Both the position numbers and the translations under genes were made by a program. The notes under the pieces are model-generated. The model was not told the DNA's origin. It saw only the letters and a program-made list of their open reading frames with translations, and made no database searches. DNA of 64,000 nt from Phytohabitans suffuscus. GTDB lineage: Bacteria > Actinomycetota > Actinomycetes > Mycobacteriales > Micromonosporaceae. Shown one piece after another: positions 26,394-36,484 of the stretch (position 1 is its first letter; the number at the start of each line of letters is the position of its first letter). The DNA lies in contig NZ_AP022871.1 in the NCBI RefSeq assembly GCF_011764565.1, positions 9,362,320-9,426,319 on the forward strand, read 5' to 3'.

Positions 26394-27541
26394 GGGGTCA
26401 TCTTCCGGTTGGGTTCCAACAGCTGGGCGAGATCGGCGACGTGGAGGACGCCGACGACATCGTCGCCCGCGGTCACCAGGTACTGCGCGCCGGGGTGGGC
26501 CTGGACCACCTTGATCACCTGCTCGCCGCTGGTGCCGACCGGGATCGTGTGGATGCCGTCGATGCCCCGGGCCACGGTGTCGACCGCCACCCAGGGGCGG
26601 CGCTCGGCCGGCACGGCCGCGGCGGCCGCCCGGTCGACCAGCGCGACGAGGCGCCCGGCGGAGTCGGACACGCCGAGCGAGGCGCCCGGCCGGCCCGAGT
26701 CGCTGCCGCGGCGCTGCGCCTCCGCGAGGGGGGTGCCGGTGGGCACCGCGAAGACCGGGCGGGCCAGGCGGGCCAGGTCGATCAGGGGGAAGCGCCGGCT
26801 GATCCGGGCCACCCGGATCGCCTGGCCGGCGCCCTGCCACATGGTGAACGCCACGAGCAGCATGAACACCAGCCCGAACGTGGACAGCACGCCGGCCGCG
26901 GTGAGCAGCGCGACCGCCGCGGCGGTGGTGATCGCGACCGCGCGCCCCACCCAGCCGGCGACCTCGGTGCCCAGGTGGCGGTCGCGGCTGAGCGCCCACA
27001 CGGCCGCGCGCAGGGCCCGCCCGCCGTCGAGCGGGAGGCCGGGCAGCGAGTTGAAGACGGCGACCACGACGTTGCTCACGGCGAGCTGGAAGGCGAGCTG
27101 GTTGACCAGGGTGCGGTCGGGCAGCGCGAGGGTCGCCACGGTGGCCACGACGCCGAGCACCAGCGACACGGCCGGGCCGGCGAGCGAGACGTACAGGTCG
27201 ACCTTGGGGGTGGGCGCGTCACGGTCCATCTCGGTGTAGCCGCCGAGGAGCTCCAGTGTGATGCCGCGCACGCCGATACCGTACCGGCGCGCCGTCAATG
27301 CGTGGCCGAGTTCGTGCAGGAGCACCGATCCGAGTAGGCAGACGACGAAACCGAACCCGATCGCGTACCCCGCGGCCTGCGAGAGGTCGAGCTCGCGGCG
27401 GACGAACTCGCCGTAGATCACCGTCACGAGGACAGCGAGCAGGAGCATGGAGGCGTTCAGGTACACCGGCACGCCCAGCACCCGCCCCACGGCGAGACCT
27501 GGTCGGCGGTCGGTCCGGTCCTGCCGCGCTCGATCCTCCAC
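26390..27541 (-). CDS. Site-2 protease family (M50) zinc metalloprotease with CBS-like domain
   Basis: Intramembrane protease like mycobacterial Rip3. The 383-residue product has HELGH at 76-80 (zinc ligands and catalytic glutamate) within a membrane helix, and NSLPGLPLDGGR providing the third zinc ligand, across about six helices. A cytoplasmic region with CBS-domain character (GTSGEQVIKVVQAHPGAQYLV...DDVVGVLHVADLAQLL) closes the protein and may sense nucleotides. Substrate unknown; such enzymes often cleave anti-sigma factors. Coupled to trmI by a 4-bp overlap and divergent from the RecB-like gene. Confidence 0.93.
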   Translation of the reverse strand: MEDRARQDRTDRRPGLAVGRVLGVPVYLNASMLLLAVLVTVIYGEFVRRELDLSQAAGYAIGFGFVVCLLGSVLLHELGHALTARRYGIGVRGITLELLGGYTEMDRDAPTPKVDLYVSLAGPAVSLVLGVVATVATLALPDRTLVNQLAFQLAVSNVVVAVFNSLPGLPLDGGRALRAAVWALSRDRHLGTEVAGWVGRAVAITTAAAVALLTAAGVLSTFGLVFMLLVAFTMWQGAGQAIRVARISRRFPLIDLARLARPVFAVPTGTPLAEAQRRGSDSGRPGASLGVSDSAGRLVALVDRAAAAAVPAERRPWVAVDTVARGIDGIHTIPVGTSGEQVIKVVQAHPGAQYLVTAGDDVVGVLHVADLAQLLEPNRKMTP

Positions 27542-27596
27542 CCCTCGATGCTACGGGTTGCCGAGCGCGCCGCACGTACGTGTCGTACGCGTGCCA

Positions 27597-27602
27597 TAGC
27601 CT
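27597..27602 (+). promoter_or_regulatory. -10 hexamer of the RecB-like gene
   Basis: TAGCCT ends seven bases before the ATG at 27610, the spacing expected for a leaderless transcript. Confidence 0.5.
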
Positions 27603-27609
27603 CTCATGC

Positions 27610-28539
27610 ATGACGCTCGCGGAGCTCGGTGACATCGGCACCCAGGAGAAGACCGACGCTCAGGAGCCGGTGTACCCCACGCTCTCCCCCTCGCGGGCGG
27701 CCGACTTCAAGACCTGTCCCCTGCTCTACCGCTTCCGGACCATCGACCGGCTGCCCGAGCGCCCCACCCGCGACCAGGCCCGCGGCACGCTGGTGCACGC
27801 GGTGCTGGAGCGCCTGTTCGACCTGCCGCCGGCCGGGCGCACCCACGCGGCCGCCGCCGGGCTGGTCACCCCGCAGTGGGAGCGGCTGGTCGAGGAGGCG
27901 CCGCCGCTGGCCGAGCTGTTCGCCGACGGCGAGCTCGAGGCGTTCCTGGCCTCGGCGGGCGAGCTGCTCGAGGGCTACTTCGCGGTCGAGGACCCGAGCC
28001 GGCTGGAGCCGGCCGAGCGGGAGCGCCTGATCTCCGCGGTGGTCGACGGGCGGCTGCTCATCCGGGGCTACGTGGACCGCCTCGACGTCTCCCCCGCCGG
28101 CGACCTGCGGGTGGTCGACTACAAGACCGGCGGCGCGCCGCGCGAGGCGTTCGAGGCGCGGGCGCTGTTCCAGCTCAAGTTCTACGCGCTGGTGCTGTGG
28201 CGCACCCGGGGCGTCGTGCCGCGCGTGCTGCGCCTGCTCTACCTGCGCGACCGGGAGATCTGCGACTACGCGCCCGACCCCGAGGAGCTGGTCCGCTTCG
28301 AGCGCACGCTGCTGGCGCTGTGGCAGGCGATCGACCGGGCCACCGCCGAGCGCGACTTCCGCCCCAAGCCGAGCCGGCTCTGCGACTGGTGCAGCCACCA
28401 GGCGCTCTGCCCGGCGTACGGCGGCACCCCGCCGCCGTTCCCCGAGCCGGGCGGCGAGACCGGGGCGGGCGCCCTCATCCCCCAGGAGGATGACCGGCTC
28501 ACCGCGGGCGACGAAGGAGAAGCCGTCCGCAGCGGATAG
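27610..28539 (+). CDS. RecB/Cas4-like PD-(D/E)XK nuclease
   Basis: Homologue by position of mycobacterial Rv2119. The 309-residue protein carries the nuclease residues Asp156 (YVDRLD), Asp170 and Lys172 (VVDYKTG), and a QLKFYALVLW helix. One cysteine near the N-terminus (Cys36, FKTCPLLYRFR) and three at the C-terminus (LCDWCSHQALCP) match the four-Cys iron-sulfur staple of AddB/Cas4-type nucleases. No helicase domain. Likely an exonuclease or endonuclease in DNA repair; no CRISPR genes are near, so a Cas4 role is unlikely. Confidence 0.88.
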   Translation: MTLAELGDIGTQEKTDAQEPVYPTLSPSRAADFKTCPLLYRFRTIDRLPERPTRDQARGTLVHAVLERLFDLPPAGRTHAAAAGLVTPQWERLVEEAPPLAELFADGELEAFLASAGELLEGYFAVEDPSRLEPAERERLISAVVDGRLLIRGYVDRLDVSPAGDLRVVDYKTGGAPREAFEARALFQLKFYALVLWRTRGVVPRVLRLLYLRDREICDYAPDPEELVRFERTLLALWQAIDRATAERDFRPKPSRLCDWCSHQALCPAYGGTPPPFPEPGGETGAGALIPQEDDRLTAGDEGEAVRSG

Positions 28540-28548
28540 TTTCGCTGC

Positions 28549-29781
28549 ATGACCCGCGTCGAGGCACCGGCGCCCAGTCGGCCCCTGCTGGGCGGCTGGC
28601 GCGAGCGGCTGCGCCTCGCGCCGGGCGAGCGGCGGCAGGTCGCCTACGACGCGCTGCTGGCCGTCGGGGTGGTGGCGGCGGAGATGGTGCTCACCGCGTT
28701 CGGGCCGCCCGACATGCGCACCGCCGGCTGGCCGGCCACGATCGGCTGGAGCCTCGCCGGCTGCGTGGCGCTGGTGCTGCGCCGGGTCGCCACCGGTGCC
28801 TCCGTCGTCCTGGTGCTCGCCTCGCTCGCCGCGTCGATCGGCACCCGGCACCAGCCGGTCACGATGGTGGTCGCGATCCTGCTCGTCACGTACACGGTGG
28901 CCGCCGCCTTCCCCCTGCGGCGCGCGGCGCCGACCGCGGCGGTGATGTGGCTGCCGGTCTTCGCGCTCAACCTGACCGCCCCGCCCGACCTGCGCCCGGA
29001 CGGCCTGTCGCCGTTCTACATCACGTTCCTCAACGGCCTCATGGCCATGGTCTGCTTCTTCGTGGGGCGCACCGTGCACGCCCGCCGCACCTCGATCCTC
29101 GCGCTGGAGGAGCGGGCCCATGCCGCCGAGCAGAACCAGCGCGCCCTCGCCGAGCAGGCGGTCGGCGACGAGCGCCGCCGCATCGCCCGCGAGCTGCACG
29201 ACATGGTCGCCCACCACGTCAGCGTGATGGGGGTGCTGGCGACCGGCGCCCGCCGCGTGCTGGGGCGCGACCCGGACGCGGCCGACGAGGCGCTGGCCAC
29301 GATCGAGGACACCAGCCGCGCCACGCTCCGCGAGATGCGCCGCCTGCTCGACGTGCTGCGCACCGACGCCGAGCCGGCCGCCGAACTGTCGCCGCAGCCG
29401 GGGCTGGCCGGGATCGAGACGCTGGTCGAGCAGGTGCGCGAGGCGGGCCTGCCGGTCGCGCTCCGGGTCGACGGCACGCCCGGCCCGCTCGACTCCGGCG
29501 TGGCCCTGGCCATCTACCGGATCGTGCAGGAGGCGCTCACCAACGCGCTCAAGCACGCCGGCAACGCCACCGCGCACGTGCGGCTCAGCTTCGGCGTGTA
29601 CTGGCTGATCGTCGAGGTCTTCGACACCGGGCGCGGGCCGGCGCCGGGCACCGACCACGTCGGGCACGGCCTCGTCGGCATGCGCGAGCGGGTCGCGCTG
29701 TACGGCGGGACGCTGCGCACCGGACCCCGGCCCGGCGGCGGCTTCCGGGTGTACGCGAAGATCCCGATGGAACAATCCTGA
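28549..29781 (+). CDS. Two-component sensor histidine kinase, NarL/DesK type
   Basis: Membrane sensor kinase. Five or six hydrophobic segments fill residues 32-175; then comes the HisKA_3 dimerisation region with phospho-acceptor His217 (RIARELHDMVAHHVSVM) and an HATPase domain (IVQEALTNALKHA N-box, GHGLVGMRERVALYGG G-box). No extracytoplasmic sensor domain, so the signal is probably sensed in the membrane. A TAGTTT -10 hexamer at 28537-28542 lies six bases before the ATG, again suggesting a leaderless start. Pairs with the response regulator 14 bases downstream. Confidence 0.95.
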   Translation: MTRVEAPAPSRPLLGGWRERLRLAPGERRQVAYDALLAVGVVAAEMVLTAFGPPDMRTAGWPATIGWSLAGCVALVLRRVATGASVVLVLASLAASIGTRHQPVTMVVAILLVTYTVAAAFPLRRAAPTAAVMWLPVFALNLTAPPDLRPDGLSPFYITFLNGLMAMVCFFVGRTVHARRTSILALEERAHAAEQNQRALAEQAVGDERRRIARELHDMVAHHVSVMGVLATGARRVLGRDPDAADEALATIEDTSRATLREMRRLLDVLRTDAEPAAELSPQPGLAGIETLVEQVREAGLPVALRVDGTPGPLDSGVALAIYRIVQEALTNALKHAGNATAHVRLSFGVYWLIVEVFDTGRGPAPGTDHVGHGLVGMRERVALYGGTLRTGPRPGGGFRVYAKIPMEQS

Positions 29782-29795
29782 CCGGGGGGACGAGG

Positions 29796-30470
29796 GTGAC
29801 ACAGGAACGGCCGGTGCGGATCCTGCTCGCCGACGACCAGCCACTGCTGCGGACCGGGTTCCGCATGGTGCTGGGCGCCGAGGAGGACCTGGACATCGTC
29901 GGCGAGGCCGGCGACGGCGCGGAGGCGGTCGACCTCGCCCGCCGCCTGCTGCCCGACGTGGTGCTCATGGACATCCGCATGCCCCGCCTCGACGGGGTCG
30001 CCGCGACCCGCGCGATCGTCGACGCCCGCCTGCCGGTCCGGGTCCTCATCCTGACCACCTTCGACCTCGACGAGTACGTGGTGGGCGCGCTGCGGGCCGG
30101 CGCGAGCGGCTTCCTGGCCAAGGACGTGCCGGCCGAGGACCTGGTGACCGCGATCCGCACCGTGGCGGCCGGCGAGGCGGTGGTGGCGCCGCGGATCCTC
30201 AAGCGGCTGCTGGACCGGTTCGCGGACAGCCTGCCCGACCCCTCCGCCACCCCGCCGAAGGCGCTGGACTCGCTCACCGAGCGGGAGCGCGAAGTGCTCG
30301 TCCAGGTCGCGCGGGGCCTGTCCAACGCGGAGATCGCCAGCGCGCTCTCGGTGAGCGAGACCACGATCAAGACCCACGTCGGCCACGTGCTCACCAAGCT
30401 CGGCCTCCGCGACCGGGTCCAGGCGGTCGTGCTCGCGTACGAGACCGGCCTCGTCCGCCCCGGCGCGTAG
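29796..30470 (+). CDS. LuxR/NarL-family response regulator
   Basis: Receiver domain with acidic pocket LLADDQP and phospho-acceptor Asp59 (VVLMDIRMP), the conserved FLAKDVP lysine, then a C-terminal LuxR-type helix-turn-helix (LTEREREVLVQVARGLSNAEI, SETTIKTHVGHVL). Length 224 residues is normal. GTG at 29796 has a GAGG just before it. The ABC transporter genes 340 bp downstream are the likely targets, by the common arrangement of such loci, but this is inference. Confidence 0.95.
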   Translation: MTQERPVRILLADDQPLLRTGFRMVLGAEEDLDIVGEAGDGAEAVDLARRLLPDVVLMDIRMPRLDGVAATRAIVDARLPVRVLILTTFDLDEYVVGALRAGASGFLAKDVPAEDLVTAIRTVAAGEAVVAPRILKRLLDRFADSLPDPSATPPKALDSLTEREREVLVQVARGLSNAEIASALSVSETTIKTHVGHVLTKLGLRDRVQAVVLAYETGLVRPGA

Positions 30471-30629
30471 GGCGCGTACTCCTCTGGGGGGACGCCGGCC
30501 GCCCGGAGCACCACGCCGGGCGTACCCGAAGAGTCTCCGCGAGCAGGACGGCGCCGGCACGTTCGTGACCTAGCGTGAGACCCGTGATGGGCATTCGGGG
30601 GAAGGCCTGGCCACAGGCCTTGTGCGGCA

Positions 30630-30657
30630 GCCCGCTCAGGGGCAACCCTGAGCGGGC
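30630..30657 (+). terminator. 12-bp perfect hairpin with GCAA tetraloop
   Basis: GCCCGCTCAGGG and CCCTGAGCGGGC flank GCAA, a GNRA-type loop. It lies 160 bases after the response-regulator gene and 156 before the ABC gene, in a 342-bp gap with no coding sequence. It may terminate the two-component transcript or act in a leader RNA of the transporter operon. Confidence 0.6.
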
Positions 30658-30812
30658 CTCGGGGACGGCCCGCATCCAAAGGTGGGTTTCGAGTTCCCCC
30701 GGGGGCGGACGATTCCGCGCTTCCCTGCCCCGAACATGGATCCTGCCGGCCGGACCACGTGCCCGGCCGGACCAGACCGTTTCCAGGCTGGGCGGAAAAT
30801 CGAGGGGGAAGA

Positions 30813-31582
30813 GTGACGACGACGGTTGCCCGCGACACGCATGTGGCGGCCCGTGCCACCGACGTGTGGAAGGTGTACGGCACGGGCGAGGCCCAGGTGG
30901 TCGCGCTCCGGGGGTGTCCGCCGAGTTCGAGCGCGGCCGGTTCACCGCGATCATGGGCCCGTCCGGGTCCGGCAAGTCCACGCTGATGCACTGCCTGGCG
31001 GGGCTCGACTCGGTGACCCGCGGCCAGGTCGCGATCGGCGACACCGTGGTCACCGGGCTCGGCGACGCCGGGCTGACCCGGCTCCGCCGCGACAAGGTGG
31101 GCTTCATCTTCCAGCAGTTCAACCTGCTGCCCACGCTCTCGGCCAGGGAGAACATCCTGCTGCCGCTCTCGATCGCCGGGCGCGGGCCGGACCAGGAGTG
31201 GTTCGACACGGTGATCGCCACGGTGGGGCTCGGCGACCGGCTCGGTCACCGCCCGTCCCAGCTCTCCGGCGGCCAGCAGCAGCGCGTGGCGTGCGCCCGC
31301 GCGCTCGTCGCCCGCCCCGAGGTGATCTTCGCGGACGAGCCGACCGGTAACCTCGACTCCCGCTCGGGCGCCGAGGTGCTGGCGTTCCTGCGGCGCTCCG
31401 TCCGGGAGTACGGGCAGACGATCGTCATGGTGACCCACGACCCGGTCGCCGCGTCGTACGCGGACCGCGTGGTCTTCCTCGCCGACGGCTCGATCGTCTC
31501 CGAGCTGTTCGAGCCGACCCCCGAGTCGGTGCTCGACACGATGAAGCGCCTCGACGTGCTCTCCGGCGAGGCGGCGGCCTGA
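30813..31582 (+). CDS. MacB-type ABC transporter ATP-binding protein (one frame break)
   Basis: ATPase of a two-gene FtsX/MacB-type exporter. After VTTTVARDTHVAARATDVWKVYGTGEAQVVALRG the frame breaks at the G-run 30910-30914 and continues GVSAEFERGRFTAIMGPSGSGKST (Walker A), with Q-loop QQFNLLPTLSA, signature LSGGQQQRVACARAL and Walker B VIFADEPTGNLDS. Repaired length is 256 residues. Start GTG at 30813-30815 after GAGGGGGAAG. The permease starts one base after its stop. Confidence 0.92.
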
Positions 31583-31583
31583 C

Positions 31584-34135
31584 ATGCTGCGCGCCACTCT
31601 CAAGAGCCTGCTCGCCCGCAAGCTCCGGCTGGTGCTGTCGGGGCTGGCGGTCGTGCTCGGCGTGATGTTCGTGTCGGGGGCCTTCGTGCTCACCGACACG
31701 CTGGGCCGCTCGTTCGACGCGGTCTTCTCCACGGCGTACGCGCAGACCGACGTCGGCGTGGCCGCCAAGCCCAAGGTCGACGTCAACGAGTTCGAGGGCG
31801 AGGAGGCGGCTGCGCCGTTCCCGGCCTCGGTCGTCGACGAGGTGGCGGCGGTGCCGGGCGCGGCCAAGGTGACCGGCTACGTCTCCACCGACGGCGCCCG
31901 CCTCATCGGCGCCAACGGCAAGGTCGTCACCTCGTTCGGCCCGCCGCAGCTCGGCGAGAGCTGGAACCCGGACGACGAGCTCATCGAGCTGCGCGACGGG
32001 CGCGGCCCGACCGCCGACAACGAGATCGCCATCAACGCGACGCTCGCCGACGCGGCGAAGGTCACGGTGGGCGACAAGGTCGGCGTGCTGACCCGCGAGC
32101 CGCGCCAGGACTTCACGGTCGTCGGCGTCTTCGGCTACAGCGGTGGCCGCGACAGCCTGGGCGGCGTGCAGCAGGTCGCGTTCACGCCGCCGGTGGCGCA
32201 GAAGCTGATGCTCGGCGAGACCGGCGTGTGGAACGCGATCACCGTGAAGGCCGCCAGCGGCGTGCCGCACGAAAAGCTGCGCGACGACATCGCCGCCAAG
32301 CTCGGCGGCGGGTACGAGGTGAAGACCGGCAAGCAGCTCGCCGACGAGGCGTCCGGCGCGCTCAAGCAGGGGCTGAGCTTCTTCAACAACATCCTGCTCG
32401 GCTTCGCCGGCGTGGCGCTGTTCGTCGGCATCTTCCTGATCCTCAACACGTTCTCGATCATCGTGGCGCAGCGGACCCGCGAGCTGGCGCTGATGCGCGC
32501 GGTCGGCGCCAGCCGGCGGCAGATGATCGGCTCGGTGCTGACCGAGGCGGTCGTGATCGGCCTGGTCGCCTCCGTGCTCGGCCTCGGCGCCGGCGTCGGG
32601 TGGGCGCGCTGCTGGCGTATGTATTCGGCACGGTCGCCGGCGGGCTGGAGATGGCGTCGGTCGGCGTGCCGGCCGCGGCGGTCATCAGCTCCTTCGTGGT
32701 CGGCCTGCTGGTGACCGTGGTCGCCGCGGTGCTGCCGGCGCTGCGCGCCTCGCGCATCCCGCCGGTCGCCGCGATGCAGGAGGTCGCCACGCCCGACCGC
32801 CCGCTCACCAAGGTCACCGTGTGGGGCGCCGTCGTCGGCACCGCGGGCGGCGCGCTGCTCGCGCTCGGCCTGAGCGGCCGGGCCGGCGACGACTGGACAC
32901 TGTGGACGATCCTGGGCGGCGTGCTGGTCACGTTCATCGGCGTGGCGCTGCTGACCCCGCTGGTGAGCAAGCCGGTGGTGAGCCTGCTCGGCCGGATCTT
33001 CTCCTGGTCGGTGCCGGGCAAGCTGGGCCGCCTCAACTCCGGCCGCAACCCGCGGCGCACCGCCATCACGGCGGCCGCGCTGATGGTGGGCATCGCGCTG
33101 GTCACCGGTGTCACGGTGCTGCTCGACTCGGCCAAGTCGAGCATCACCAAGCTCGCCGAGGACACGATCAACGCCGACCTGGTCATCTCCGGGGTGCAGA
33201 GCGGGCCGCGCCCGCCGAGCTTCGACCCGGCGGTGCTCGACGAGGTCCGGAGCATCCCGGGGGTGCGGGCCGCGACCGGCATCTACTCCGACCTCGGCAC
33301 GGTCGACGGCGAGAAGAAGTACCTGACCGCGGTCACCGACATCGCCGCGCTGAAGGAGGTCTACCGGGCCGAGCCCTCGGCCGGCAGCATCGACACGCTC
33401 GGCGCCGACCAGATGCTCGTCGACAGCAAGACGGCCGCCGACATGGGCCTGTCGGTCGGCTCGCGGCTGACCGTGCAGCTGTCCCGGGGCGACGCGCACG
33501 CCTACACGCTGTCGGGCATCTACAAGGAGTCCGACCTGTACGGCGGGTTCGTGATGCCGGTGCAGGCGACCCGCGACTTCGCGATCCCGCAGCCGACCCA
33601 GGGCTACATCCAGCTCGCCTCGGGCACGGCGGCGAGCCAGGTGGAGCCCCAGGTCGACCGGCTGCTGGCCGACAGCCCCGAGGTGTCGGTGGCCGACCGG
33701 AGCAAGTTCATCGAGCAGCAGACCAGCGGGTTCGACCAGATCCTCACGATGATCCAGATCCTGCTGGCGCTGGCGATCCTGATCGCCGTGCTCGGCATCG
33801 TCAACACGCTCGCCCTGTCGGTGCTGGAGCGGACCCGCGAGCTGGGTCTGCTGCGCGCCATCGGCCTGCGGCGCGCCCAGACGATGCGCATGGTCACGGT
33901 CGAGGCCGTGGTGATCTCGATGTTCGGGGCGATCCTCGGCGTCGTGGTCGGCACGGGCCTCGGCGCCGCGGTGGTCCGCGCCCTCCGGGACGACGGCATC
34001 ACCGAGCTCGTCCTTCCCTGGACTCAGATGGGGCTGGCCGTGGTGCTGGCAGCGATCGTAGGAGTGGTCGCCGCGATCCTGCCCGCGATCCGCGCCGCGC
34101 GGTTGAACGTGCTCGGCGCGATCGCCCACGAATAG
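31584..34135 (+). CDS. FtsX-family ABC transporter permease (one frame break)
   Basis: Double FtsX/MacB-type permease of about 850 residues: an N-terminal helix with a large extracytoplasmic domain, three helices (NILLGFAGVALFVGIFLILN onward), a second extracytoplasmic domain (about 510-730), and three final helices (IQILLALAILIAVLGIVNTLAL). The RTRELALMRAVGASRRQM and RTRELGLLRAIGLRRAQT coupling motifs mark the two halves. The frame breaks at the G-run 32598-32600 and is repaired by one G. Substrates of this type include antimicrobial peptides or lipids. Likely works with the ATPase upstream; possibly regulated by the two-component pair. Confidence 0.92.
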
Positions 34136-34151
34136 CCCGACGGGGGAAAAA

Positions 34152-34183
34152 GATGGGGGCGGCTCGGGCGGGCCGCCCCCATC
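34152..34183. terminator. Bidirectional terminator between permease and def
   Basis: GATGGGGGCGGC pairs with GCCGCCCCCATC around an 8-base loop. A run of A (34147-34151) on one side and GGGGTTT on the other suit both convergent genes. Confidence 0.75.
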
Positions 34184-34206
34184 GGGGTTTCTAGGCGGGA
34201 GCGCCG

Positions 34207-34704
34207 TCAGCGGCGCGACCAGGCCGCCGCGCGGATGTCGCGCAGCGCCTGGCGGCGGGTGTCGCCGCGCAGCGTGTCGATGTAGAGCTTGCCGTCGAGG
34301 TGGTCGGTCTCGTGCTGCAGCGCCCGGGCCAGGAAGCCGCTCCCGCTCACGGTCAGCGCCGTGCCGTACTGGTCGAAGCCGTGCACGGTGGCCGACATGG
34401 CGCGCGGCGTCGGGAAGTACAGCTCCGGGATCGACAGGCAGCCCTCGTCGCCGTCCTGCAGCTCCTCGGACAGCTCGATCGTCGGGTTGACCACGTGGCC
34501 CACCTGGCCGTCGGCGTCGTACACGAACACGCGCGCGCCGACCCCGATCTGCGGCGCCGCGACGCCGGCCCGACCGGGCGCGCCGAGCAGCGTGTCCATG
34601 AGGTCGGTGACCAGCGCATGCAGCTCGGTGTCGAAAGAGGTGACCGGTTCGGCCGGCGAACGCAGCACCGCGTCGCCCAGCAGCCGGATGGGCCGCATCG
34701 TCAT
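34207..34704 (-). CDS. def: Peptide deformylase
   Basis: Removes the formyl group from N-terminal methionine of new proteins. The 165-residue product has all three motifs: GVAAPQIG at 47-54, EGCLS with metal-ligand Cys89, and QHETDHLDG with His131, Glu132 and His135. Start ATG at 34702-34704 with a second ATG two codons later. Convergent to the ABC permease; pabB lies upstream on the same strand. Confidence 0.96.
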   Translation of the reverse strand: MTMRPIRLLGDAVLRSPAEPVTSFDTELHALVTDLMDTLLGAPGRAGVAAPQIGVGARVFVYDADGQVGHVVNPTIELSEELQDGDEGCLSIPELYFPTPRAMSATVHGFDQYGTALTVSGSGFLARALQHETDHLDGKLYIDTLRGDTRRQALRDIRAAAWSRR

Positions 34705-34811
34705 GGCCGCCAGGCTATCCGGTTCCTTACCGTGCCGCCGTCCCGGCGCGCGTGTCGCGGGCCGGCCGGCGGCACGCACGTTCGTGGCGGGGCGGCTGTG
34801 GCGGCGTTTCT

Positions 34812-36160
34812 TCAGGGGCCGCCGGCGAGGGCGGCGCGCAGCGGGGCGGCCTTGGCCGCCGCCTCGGCGACCTCGGCGTCCGGGTCGCTGCCCCAGGTGA
34901 TGCCGCCGCCGGCCCACAGGTGCATCCGCTCGCCGTCGGCGGCCGCGGTGCGGATGGTGAGCCCCAGGTCGATCCGGTCGTGGCCGACCCAGCCGAGCGC
35001 CCCCATGCTCGGCCCGCGCCCGACCGGCTCCAGCGCGGCGATCTCGGCGAGCGCGGCGAGCTTGGGCGCGCCGGTCACCGAGCCCCCCGGGCACATGGCG
35101 CGCAGCAGGTCGGCCAGGCCCAGGCCGGCGGCCGGCGCGGCGGAGACCACCGACTCGGCCTGCCAGAGGTCGCACCAGCGGCGGATCGCGTACAGCTCGT
35201 CGACCCGCACCGAGCCGGTCCGGGCGACCCGGGCCAGGTCGTTGCGCTCCAGGTCGACGATCATCACGTGCTCGGCGCGCTCCTTGGCCGACTCGACCAG
35301 CTCGCGCCGGCCCGCGCCGGTCGCCGGGCGCGTCCCCTTGATCGGCCGGGTCACGATCCGGCCGCCGGACACCTCCACCAGCGTCTCCGGCGAGGCGCAC
35401 CCGATCGCCCAGCCGGCCCCGGTGAGCAGCCCCGCGTACCGGGCGCCGCGCAGCCCGGCGAGCCGCCGCAGCGCCGGCAGCGGGTCGCCGAGGTAGGGGC
35501 GGCGGCGTGGCCGACGACGTTGACCTGGTAGACGTCGCCCCGGGAGATGGCCGCCCGTACCGCCGCGACCGCGCCGGCGTGGGCGGCGGGGGTCCAGCTC
35601 GGCCGCCACCGGCCCAGCCGCCACGGCCCGCCCTCCCCCGCACCCGCGCCGCTGCGGGCAGCCGCGCCGGCGGCGCCGCCCCTGGCCGGCCCTCCGGGGC
35701 CGCTGTAGGCGACCGGCGCGGCACCGTAGCCGGCGAGCGCGTCGCCGTGGGCGACCGGCGCGCCGCCGTGGGCGGCGAGCGCGCCAGCGGGGTCGTCGGC
35801 GGGGTCGTAGGCGGCGTCGTAGGCGACGGCGACGAGGTCGGGCACGGCGGGCGCCGGGCTGGGCGGGCCGGCCGGCGCGCCCGCGGCCCAGGCACCGGCG
35901 GCGGCCGACACGAAGACCGACGCGCCGGCGGCGGCACCCGGACGGGACGGCGTGTCGCCGATCCGACCCACATCCCGCACCGGGAGTCCGTGGTCGTCGA
36001 GGAAGGCTTGGAGAAGATGGAATGGATCGCCGCCGTCGTCGATCCGCCACTCGACGCGGGCCCGCTCCCTGAACACGCTGTGACGGGAAGGCTGCGCCCC
36101 GCTGACAACGTTGCCCAGATTTGGGAGCGTTCCCAGTACGACCGGTTCGAAGTGCCTCAT
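34812..36160 (-). CDS. pabB: Aminodeoxychorismate synthase component I-like, chorismate-binding (one frame break)
   Basis: Chorismate-binding enzyme, most like PabB, which makes 4-amino-4-deoxychorismate for folate. The catalytic half is clear: AISRGDVYQVNVVGHA, PETLVEVSGGRIVTRPIKGT, AEHVMIVDLERNDLARVARTGSV, PGGSVTGAPKLAALAEIAALEPVGRGP and GGGITWGSDPDAEVAEAAAKAAPL. The N-terminal half is Ala/Pro/Gly rich and less conserved. The frame breaks at the G-run 35496-35499 (VGHAAAP then YLGDPLPALRRL), repaired by one base. ATG at 36158-36160 is the longest start but its ribosome site is weak; a GTG near 36080 is possible. TrpE is the alternative; no trp genes are nearby. Confidence 0.82.
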
Positions 36161-36283
36161 CCGAAGGGTGGATTCTCCCGTGTTAGTGCCATTACTTGTT
36201 CGAAAGAGTGTCGTTCTGCTTGGTAGCGTGCGTCACTGGTCATGTGAACCGTGACACAGCACCCCCACAGCCCGGAGAACTCG

Positions 36284-36484
36284 ATGTGTCCGCACCAAAC
36301 TCCCTGCCCCTCCGCTGAAGCCACCGATCGGGATGCCGCACGCGTCGTCGCGTGTTTCCCGGAGCAAGGCTGGAGCCTGCTCTGCAACGGCGTGATCGTC
36401 TTCGAGGACACCGGCGAGCTCCTGCCCGACGGCAGGACCATCGCCCCGCACCGCGGCCCGGCGCGCCACGCCCTCGCCGCCTGA
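36284..36484 (+). CDS. DUF5999 family small protein
   Basis: 66-residue protein matching DUF5999: MCPHQTPCPSAEATDRDAAR, then VVACFPEQGWSLLCNGVIVF and EDTGELLPDGRTIAPHRGP. Function unknown; widespread in actinobacteria. The three N- and mid-region cysteines (two in CPHQTPC) could bind metal. I chose ATG at 36284 because GGAGAA lies seven bases upstream; an upstream in-frame GTG has no ribosome site. Divergent from pabB. Confidence 0.85.
   Translation: MCPHQTPCPSAEATDRDAARVVACFPEQGWSLLCNGVIVFEDTGELLPDGRTIAPHRGPARHALAA

Noticed and set aside
27610..28539. Cas4, hence a CRISPR locus
   Set aside because: No repeat array or cas genes; position matches the mycobacterial Rv2119 nuclease next to trmI.
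30575..30812. Longer N-terminus for the ABC ATPase starting upstream of the GCAA hairpin
   Set aside because: The stretch lies in the wrong frame relative to the true N-terminus and covers the hairpin; the GTG at 30813 has a good ribosome site.
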